DNA from: Geobacteraceae bacterium
GTDB taxonomy: Bacteria > Desulfobacterota > Desulfuromonadia > Geobacterales > Pseudopelobacteraceae
NCBI GenBank assembly: GCA_025355325.1
Contig: JANXZX010000143.1
Span: 1 to 53,860, forward strand
Length of the DNA stretch: 53,860 bases
Direction: 5' to 3'
Shown here: in pieces, positions 48,829 to 53,860 of the stretch
Layout of the letters: each line of letters starts with the position of its first letter
Numbering within the stretch: the stretch's first letter is position 1
The notes under the pieces: generated by a model
What the model was told of the DNA's origin: nothing
Database searches by the model: none
What the model saw: only the letters and a program-made list of their open reading frames with translations
Made by a program: the position numbers and the translations under genes

Positions 48829-50508
48829 ATGGCCCGTATTACCCTTGACCCGGTCACCCGTATCGAAGGTCACCTGAGAATTGATGTGGAAGTAAACGGT
48901 GGCGCTGTCACCAACGCCTGGTCGTCGGCCCAGATGTGGCGCGGTATTGAAACCATTTTGCAGGGGCGTCCTCCGGAAGATGCCTGGATTTATGCCCAGC
49001 GTTTCTGCGGCGTATGCACCACGGTGCATGCGATCTCGTCGATCCGTTCGGTGGAACATGCTCTTAATATGGAAGTGCCGCTCAACGCGCAATATATCCG
49101 CAACATGATCATGGCCCAGCATTCGGTGCAGGATCATATCGTCCATTTTTATCATCTGTCGGCTCTTGACTGGGTTGATGTGGTTTCGGCGCTCAAGGCC
49201 GATCCGAAGAAGACCGCCCAGTTGGCGCAGAGCATTTCCGACTGGTCCGGCAACAGTGAAACCGAATTCAGGGCTGTGCAGGCAAAGCTGAAATCATTCG
49301 TGGAGACCGGCCGACTTGGCATATTCTCGTCCGGTTACTGGGGGCATCCGGCTATGAAGCTGCCGCCCGAGGCCAATCTCATGGCTGTGGCGCATTACCT
49401 TAAGGCGCTTGATTATCAGCGCAAGGCGGCACAGGTCGGCGCCATTCTGGGGGGCAAAAATCCGCATATCCAGAACCTCTGCGTCGGTGGCGTTGCCACT
49501 GCCGTAAATATGGATAACCTGGCGACGATTAATATGGAAAGAATTTCTGCACTGCGTGCCCTGATGGAAGAGACCCGTGATTTTGTGCAGAAGGTCTATT
49601 ATCCTGACATGCTGGCGATTGCTTCTGCCTACAAGGAATGGTTCAAGTACGGAAAAGGGGTGACCAATTATCTTGCCGTACCGGAAATGCCGGAAGATAC
49701 CAGAAACACCAAATTCGCGCTGCCGGGCGCAATCATCAACAATGGCGACATCAAAGGAGCCCGCATTATCAGCAATCATCAGGATCCGGCTTTGATAGGC
49801 GGCATCACCGAGAACGTGGCTCATGCCTGGTATGAAGGAAACGGCAGCCACCATCCGTGGGAAGGTGAAACCAAGCCGAATTACACCGATTTTCAGGATA
49901 ACGGCAAATATACCTGGTGCAAGGCTCCCCGTCTCGATGGCCGTCCGGTGCAGGTTGGCCCCCCTGCCCAGTTGTTCGCCGCCTATGCCGGCGGCAACCA
50001 GAAAGTCAGGAAGCTGGTGGATGATTCCTGCAAGAAGATCGGCGTTGGCGTAGGCGACCTCCACTCAACCATGGGCCGCCTCGGCGCCAGGGCTATTCGT
50101 GCCCACCTGATGGCCGACCTCTCGCTTGAGTACCTGGATAAATTTGTCGAGAATATCGCCAAAGGTGACAAAGCGTACGCCAATCACACGGAAATACCCA
50201 AGGGTGAGTTCCGTGGTGTCGGTTTCCATGAAGCGCCGCGTGGTACGCTGTCGCACTGGATCGTCATCAAGGACAGGAAAATCAAGAACTACCAAGCGGT
50301 CGTGCCGTCCACTTGGAACGCCTCTCCGCGAGATGAAAAAGGCGCCTTGGGCCCTTATGAAGCATCTCTGGTCGGTAATCCGGTGGCAGACAGCGAAAAG
50401 CCGCTGGAAGTATTGCGCACGATTCACTCCTTTGACCCCTGTATCGCCTGCGCGGTGCATACGATTGACCCGGAAGGGAAGGAAATTACGAAAGTTAAAG
50501 TGATGTAA
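48829..50508 (+). CDS. hybL: periplasm-facing [NiFe] hydrogenase large subunit
   Basis: A 559-residue catalytic subunit. The L1 motif RFCGVC gives Cys60 and Cys63, and L2 DPCIACAVH gives Cys538 and Cys541. A 15-residue C-terminal extension after His544 (TIDPEGKEITKVKVM) is the expected target of the maturation protease HybP encoded next. There is no signal peptide; it is exported with HybS by the Tat system. GGAGG precedes the ATG. Unusually, hybL is separated from hybB and hybP by two dispersed repeats. Confidence 0.96.
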   Translation: MARITLDPVTRIEGHLRIDVEVNGGAVTNAWSSAQMWRGIETILQGRPPEDAWIYAQRFCGVCTTVHAISSIRSVEHALNMEVPLNAQYIRNMIMAQHSVQDHIVHFYHLSALDWVDVVSALKADPKKTAQLAQSISDWSGNSETEFRAVQAKLKSFVETGRLGIFSSGYWGHPAMKLPPEANLMAVAHYLKALDYQRKAAQVGAILGGKNPHIQNLCVGGVATAVNMDNLATINMERISALRALMEETRDFVQKVYYPDMLAIASAYKEWFKYGKGVTNYLAVPEMPEDTRNTKFALPGAIINNGDIKGARIISNHQDPALIGGITENVAHAWYEGNGSHHPWEGETKPNYTDFQDNGKYTWCKAPRLDGRPVQVGPPAQLFAAYAGGNQKVRKLVDDSCKKIGVGVGDLHSTMGRLGARAIRAHLMADLSLEYLDKFVENIAKGDKAYANHTEIPKGEFRGVGFHEAPRGTLSHWIVIKDRKIKNYQAVVPSTWNASPRDEKGALGPYEASLVGNPVADSEKPLEVLRTIHSFDPCIACAVHTIDPEGKEITKVKVM

Positions 50509-50520
50509 AAGCTTAAATCT

Positions 50521-50648
50521 CTCACCGCAGAGGACACAGAGAAACGCCGGGAAAAACAAGTCCAAAAAAGAATAAAAATTTATAGACTTTTTTTACCCTT
50601 AAAGATTCAGACTTTCCTCTGTGTCCCTCAGCGTCCTCTGCGGTAAAA
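50521..50648. repeat. dispersed inverted repeat between hybL and hybP
   Basis: ACCGCAGAGGA (50524-50534) pairs exactly with 50634-50644. Nested inside, CTCTGTGTCC at about 50617-50626 offers an alternative partner for GGACACAGAG at 50532-50541. The 'CACCGCAGAGG / CTCTGTGTCC' sequence style is common to intergenic repeats in many bacterial genomes. It sits within the hyb operon. Confidence 0.65.
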
Positions 50649-50662
50649 AAAGGTCATAAAAA

Positions 50663-51148
50663 ATGCAAACACTCATATTCGGAGCAGGAAACCTGCTCTG
50701 TTCGGACGAAGGTTTTGGCGTACATTTTATCAAATACCTGGAGCGGAACTATCTGTTTCAGGATGATGTGGAGTTGTACGATGGCGGTACCCTGGGAATC
50801 ATGGTTACCCATCTGCTGGAGGATGCCGACCGGGTCTTTCTGGTTGATGTGATCGATGCTCCGGGTGAACCGGGAGATGTTTACCGGTACGAGAAAGAAG
50901 AATTTCTGCTCGGGAAACTGCCGATCAAGATGTCACCGCATCAGATCGGCATCCAGGAGGTGCTGACGCTTTCGGAATTGCGTGGCAGGATCCCCGATCA
51001 GGTTTCTCTCTTCGGAATCATCCCGCAATCATATGAAGCCGGTGTGGAACTTTCACCATTGCTGGAAGGGAAGCTGTCCGGTCTGGCGGAACTGGTGGTG
51101 GGGGAGTTGCGAGCGGTTGGGCACGAGATCACTTCCGCCATTCGCTGA
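50663..51148 (+). CDS. hybP: hydrogenase maturation protease HybP (HybD family)
   Basis: A 161-residue endopeptidase that removes the HybL C-terminal extension once nickel is in place. The nickel-sensing triad is at the same numbers as E. coli HybD: Glu16 (SDEGFG), Asp62 (LVDVID) and His93 (SPHQIG). It closes the hyb operon; a bidirectional terminator follows 18 bases later. Confidence 0.94.
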   Translation: MQTLIFGAGNLLCSDEGFGVHFIKYLERNYLFQDDVELYDGGTLGIMVTHLLEDADRVFLVDVIDAPGEPGDVYRYEKEEFLLGKLPIKMSPHQIGIQEVLTLSELRGRIPDQVSLFGIIPQSYEAGVELSPLLEGKLSGLAELVVGELRAVGHEITSAIR

Positions 51149-51166
51149 ACGATACAGACATTGCAC

Positions 51167-51202
51167 AAAAAAAAGCCGGGCCCACATGGGTCCGGCTTTT
51201 TT
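51167..51202. terminator. bidirectional rho-independent terminator
   Basis: A-rich flank, GCCGG and CCC pair with GGG and CCGGC (one mismatch pair inside), followed by TTTTTT. It serves hybP on the plus strand and the DUF1450-like gene on the minus strand. Confidence 0.9.
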
Positions 51203-51204
51203 AC

Positions 51205-51441
51205 TCATTCTGATGCGGCATCTTTGCGGATCAGCTCGATTATTTTTCTGTACAAATCATCGCCATCTTTACCGGTTACTTTGACCTTATCAACGACTGC
51301 AACCGGTACTTCCCGACAGACGCCGCACTGCTTGACGCATTTCTTGATTTTGATGTTCAGGTCAGGAAATTCTTCTTCCAGCCGTCTGACCACTTTGCCT
51401 TTTCCCTTGTTATGCTCGCAAAAACGAATTTTCATTGACAT
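51205..51441 (-). CDS. DUF1450-like [2Fe-2S] thioredoxin-fold small protein
   Basis: A 78-residue protein with Cys8 at the start and a compact KKCVKQCGVC motif (about 33-42), followed by the VPVAVVDKVKVTGKDGDDLY pattern seen in YuzB/DUF1450 proteins. These resemble thin thioredoxin-fold ferredoxins; redox function is inferred. It is two bases behind ferritin on the same strand, so the two form an operon for iron or redox handling. Confidence 0.75.
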   Translation of the reverse strand: MSMKIRFCEHNKGKGKVVRRLEEEFPDLNIKIKKCVKQCGVCREVPVAVVDKVKVTGKDGDDLYRKIIELIRKDAASE

Positions 51442-51443
51442 CT

Positions 51444-51965
51444 CTACACCGCCAGCGGTGAGCCGACCGGAGCAACAAAAACGCGCTGGCCCATTTCTCC
51501 GTCAATCATCAGGATGCCGTGCCCATTGTCGCCAACCAGCTTCAGCTTGGCAATCAGGTCACGGTCGTTATTTTCCTCTTCGATCTGCTCGGTAATAAAC
51601 CATTGCAGGAAAATCTGGGTGGCGTGGTCTTTCTCCTGAACAGCCTGCTCGCTGAGGTTGTTGATGCAGGAGGTTATCATCTGCTCATGGGCCAGGGTTT
51701 TCTGAATCATTTCGAGCAGCGATTTATATTTGTTCGGCACCGCTTTACCGGCCGGCATTGATACTACAACTCCCTGATCGGTCAGGTAGGTATAGAATTT
51801 CAGAAAATGAATCATCTCTTCGCGGTACTGGACGAAAAACCAGTTGGCAGCCCCTTTCAGCCCCATTTCGTTGGCGCAGGACGACATGACAAGGTAGAGG
51901 TGGGCGGAGAAAAGTTCAATGTTCATATGGGTGTTAAGCGAATCCGACATTTTTTTGCTGATCAT
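51444..51965 (-). CDS. bacterial non-heme ferritin
   Basis: A 173-residue ferritin subunit storing iron in a 24-mer cage. Ferroxidase residues align with standard numbering: Glu17, Tyr24, Glu50, His53, Glu94, and acidic residues at 126-130 (TEQIEEE). No heme-binding Met typical of bacterioferritin is evident. GGAGG precedes the ATG, and a sigma-70-type promoter lies upstream. Iron storage fits the heavy heme and Fe-S load encoded nearby. Confidence 0.94.
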   Translation of the reverse strand: MISKKMSDSLNTHMNIELFSAHLYLVMSSCANEMGLKGAANWFFVQYREEMIHFLKFYTYLTDQGVVVSMPAGKAVPNKYKSLLEMIQKTLAHEQMITSCINNLSEQAVQEKDHATQIFLQWFITEQIEEENNDRDLIAKLKLVGDNGHGILMIDGEMGQRVFVAPVGSPLAV

Positions 51966-51994
51966 GATTGTGAACCTCCAGAGTATTTTCTTTA

Positions 51995-52022
51995 ACTATA
52001 GCGTAAATAAGAATGTTTTCAA
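51995..52022 (-). promoter_or_regulatory. sigma-70 promoter of ferritin gene
   Basis: On the minus strand TTGAAA (complement at 52017-52022) and TATAGT (complement at 51995-52000) are 16 bases apart, 30 bases upstream of the ferritin ATG. No clear Fur box was seen. Confidence 0.7.
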
Positions 52023-52278
52023 TCAGGAATAAAAGGTTATGGTCTGCGACAAATTTGCTGGAAGTCACCACTTTGAAGTATTTATATCCTCCTCCCGCAA
52101 GTGGATGGAAGGTTGTTGTTGAATCTACCTGCATTTTTAACGTACTCCAGGTGATAACAATTCCAAATTCGATGCTATAGTTGATCCGTCAATCAACATC
52201 GCTTCACAATCGGTTGCAAACATGGTATGACAAAAAACGGCACTCTGATGTCACGTCTCTTCATATAAAGGTTTATCT
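52023..52278. other. intergenic region before efflux operon
   Basis: The remaining 256 bases of the divergent ferritin/efflux gap show no gene, RNA motif or strong palindrome. It must carry the promoter of the efflux genes. Confidence 0.35.
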
Positions 52279-53496
52279 ATGTCTGCTGACTCGCTTGACA
52301 CCCTCACCATTGATAAAAAACGCCAGACGGTTCCCCGTCGCAAAAATGCTGCCCGCATCCGCTTTGCGGTCATCCTGATCGGCGCGCTTGTTGTCTTCGC
52401 TGCCGTACTGGTCGCGGTGCGCAATCGCGCCGTAACGATAGAAACGACCAGCGTCTCGCTGATCTTCCCGACCCAGTCTTTTACCCTGCTTAATTCCAGC
52501 GGTTATGTGGTTGCCCAGCGCAAGGCGGCGGTTGCGGCAAAAACAACCGGAAGAATGGAATGGCTTGGTGTGGAGGAGGGGAGCAGAGTTACAGCGGGAC
52601 AGATTATCGCCCGCCTGGAAAACAAGGATCTGGAAGCGGCTGTTCGCCAGGCGGAAGCTGCACTCCAGAGTGCGAAAGCGAACCGGGATCAGTCCCGGGC
52701 CGAGTTGGCCGATGCTGACACCTCTTTCAACCGTCAAAAGGGACTGCTCAAGATGGGCATCATTTCTCAAGCGGACTACGATGCAGCCGAGGCTCGTTAC
52801 AAGCGTGCCGTTGCTGCAACAGCTGCCGCAGAAGGGGGCATTGCAAATGCTGCTGCCGCGCTTCAGGGCACCAGGGTCAACCTTGATTACAGTCTGATCC
52901 GGGCTCCATTTGATGCCGTTGTGCTCACCAAAAATGCTGACGTCGGTGATATCATCACGCCGCTGGGAGCCGCCGCAAATGCCAAAGCTGCGGTTGTGAC
53001 GATTGCCGATCTTGCGTCACTCCAGGTAGAGGCGGATGTTTCCGAGTCGAACCTTGCGCAGATCAAACAGGGACAGCCATGTGAAATTACTCTGGATGCC
53101 GTTCCGGGGAGCCGTTTTCAAGGGGTTGTGCATACGATTGTGCCGACCGCTGATCGCAGCAAGGCTTCCGTCATGGTAAAAGTCCGATTCCTTGAGCGGG
53201 ACCAGCGCATATTTCCCGAGATGAGCGCCAAAGTTGCATTTCTGGAGCGTGCTGCGCAGGCCAAGGATAAAGTGGCGCGGGTAGTGGTTAATCCTGCTGC
53301 GGTTATCACCAGGGACGGTAAAAAAGGTGTCTATCTGGTGGTTGGTAGCACTGTCCGCTTTACCCCGGTGACCCCCGGTGCAAAAATAGTGGATCTGCTG
53401 GAAGTGGCGGGTGTGAAATCGGGAGAAAAAGTGGCGCTTTCACCGCTTGATACACTGAAAGACGGCAGTAAAATCGCCTTTCCGGAGAAAAAATAG
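52279..53496 (+). CDS. MacA/HlyD-type efflux membrane-fusion protein
   Basis: A 405-residue periplasmic adaptor. One N-terminal transmembrane helix (about 26-47) anchors it. A lipoyl half-motif (about 78-115, [18 protein letters not shown]), an alpha-helical hairpin (about 115-195, Ala-rich coiled coil), the second lipoyl half ([17 protein letters not shown]) and beta-barrel domains follow. It would join an inner-membrane ABC pump (next gene) to an outer-membrane channel. Stop and next ATG are two bases apart. Cargo is unknown. Confidence 0.9.
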   Translation: MSADSLDTLTIDKKRQTVPRRKNAARIRFAVILIGALVVFAAVLVAVRNRAVTIETTSVSLIFPTQSFTLLNSSGYVVAQRKAAVAAKTTGRMEWLGVEEGSRVTAGQIIARLENKDLEAAVRQAEAALQSAKANRDQSRAELADADTSFNRQKGLLKMGIISQADYDAAEARYKRAVAATAAAEGGIANAAAALQGTRVNLDYSLIRAPFDAVVLTKNADVGDIITPLGAAANAKAAVVTIADLASLQVEADVSESNLAQIKQGQPCEITLDAVPGSRFQGVVHTIVPTADRSKASVMVKVRFLERDQRIFPEMSAKVAFLERAAQAKDKVARVVVNPAAVITRDGKKGVYLVVGSTVRFTPVTPGAKIVDLLEVAGVKSGEKVALSPLDTLKDGSKIAFPEKK

Positions 53497-53498
53497 TC

Positions 53499-53768
53499 AT
53501 GCCGGAAACAAGTGACCAGCCGACGATTGTCACGCTCAACGCGGTTTCGAAATCGTATCGACGGGGCAATCAGCCGGTTCCGGTGCTGGAGGGGATCTCT
53601 TTTGAAATTGCCAGAGGGGAATTTCTGGCGTTGATGGGGCCATCAGGTTCCGGAAAATCGACGCTGCTCAACCTGATTGCGGGGATTGATACCGTTGACA
53701 GCGGTACCATAGTAATTGACGGCGTTGACCTTGCGACTCTGAACGAGTCGGAGATGGCGGCCTGGCGG
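53499..53768 (+). CDS. MacB/LolD-type ABC transporter ATPase, 5' part, interrupted
   Basis: The first 90 residues of an ABC ATPase: [14 protein letters not shown]-loop Tyr20 and Walker [10 protein letters not shown] (47-55), then [22 protein letters not shown]. Family members continue with an R-x-x-x-GFVFQ Q-loop, but here the sequence abruptly changes after 53768 and no Q-loop follows. The gene is therefore broken by a chimeric junction or rearrangement near the window edge rather than simply cut by it. Confidence 0.85.
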
Positions 53769-53770
53769 GT

Positions 53771-53860
53771 CATCCGGGTCCGGCGTCCGGTGACGTCCCG
53801 GGCATTGATGACCACGCCTTCGACCGCCGGGTCGTCCAGCAGGTTGGTGGCCAGCCCCTC
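53771..53860 (-). CDS. foreign PAS-domain fragment at window end (likely chimera)
   Basis: Read on the minus strand, 53860 down to about 53771 encodes [19 protein letters not shown] followed by VTGRR. This is the hallmark end of a PAS domain in GC-rich sensor kinases ('[17 protein letters not shown]'). It is markedly richer in GC than the rest and runs opposite to the ATPase gene it interrupts. No start is in the window. I consider it an assembly chimera or recent insertion. Confidence 0.6.

Noticed and set aside
49294-50064. 256-codon minus-strand frame within hybL
   Set aside because: Shadow of the hydrogenase large subunit.

Overview
The window looks like a chromosomal segment of a Geobacterales bacterium (Geobacter / Trichlorobacter / Pelobacter group, Desulfuromonadota). 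The evidence is gene content: many multiheme c-type cytochromes, a Rieske/cytochrome b oxidoreductase with multiheme subunits, a membrane-bound Hyb [NiFe] hydrogenase with its own maturation protease, a cytosolic Mvh-type hydrogenase with HdrA, RpoH preceded by a CIRCE operator, and numerous PAS/GGDEF/HD-GYP and hybrid-kinase regulators. No species can be named from the sequence alone. The last ~90 bases do not match the gene they interrupt and look like a chimeric contig end.

Layout. 1-4.9 kb is an accessory patch: an IS-type transposase start cut by the left edge, an EF-hand/glycine-zipper protein, a cupin, an exported acetoacetate-decarboxylase-like protein, two lipoproteins, RsgA, and dispersed short repeats. 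5.0-7.0 kb holds two Hsp20 genes (minus) divergent from rpoH. 7.0-10.0 kb (minus) is a coupled pair, a PstS-like binding protein and a hybrid histidine kinase. 10.4-11.8 kb holds RlpA and a SOUL-family protein, followed by a remnant of a response regulator.

12.1-32.9 kb is the centrepiece: about 21 kb on one strand. Part one is mvhG-mvhA-protease-hdrA-mvhD-tusA-like, a cytosolic hydrogenase/flavin electron-transfer module. Part two is an outer-membrane barrel, a small exported protein, a heme-bearing triple rhodanese, and an octaheme cytochrome. Part three is a Tat-exported polysulfide/thiosulfate-reductase-like molybdoenzyme with NrfD membrane and four-cluster Fe-S subunits. Part four is a 12-heme cytochrome, a 9-heme cytochrome, Rieske protein, b6-like cytochrome b, subunit IV and a tetraheme cytochrome. 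Together these encode 34 predicted c-hemes. My inference is an H2- and menaquinone-linked electron chain that reaches the periplasm or cell surface and involves a sulfur (or selenium/tellurium) compound.

32.9-39.8 kb is regulatory: an HD-GYP protein and a HEAT-repeat protein that share an N-terminal domain, a Cys-rich Spy-like protein, a receiver protein behind a sigma-54-like promoter, and an eroded PAS/GGDEF/receiver gene. 40.1-42.5 kb holds YaeQ, pirin and VapBC. 42.6-51.1 kb holds a sensor kinase and sigma-54 activator (minus), divergent from hybSAB-hybL-hybP, which has a textbook sigma-54 promoter. hybL is flanked by two different dispersed inverted repeats. 51.2-52.0 kb (minus) has a DUF1450-like thin ferredoxin-like protein and a ferritin. 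52.3 kb to the end is the start of an RND/MacAB-type export operon. I saw no rRNA, tRNA or CRISPR array.
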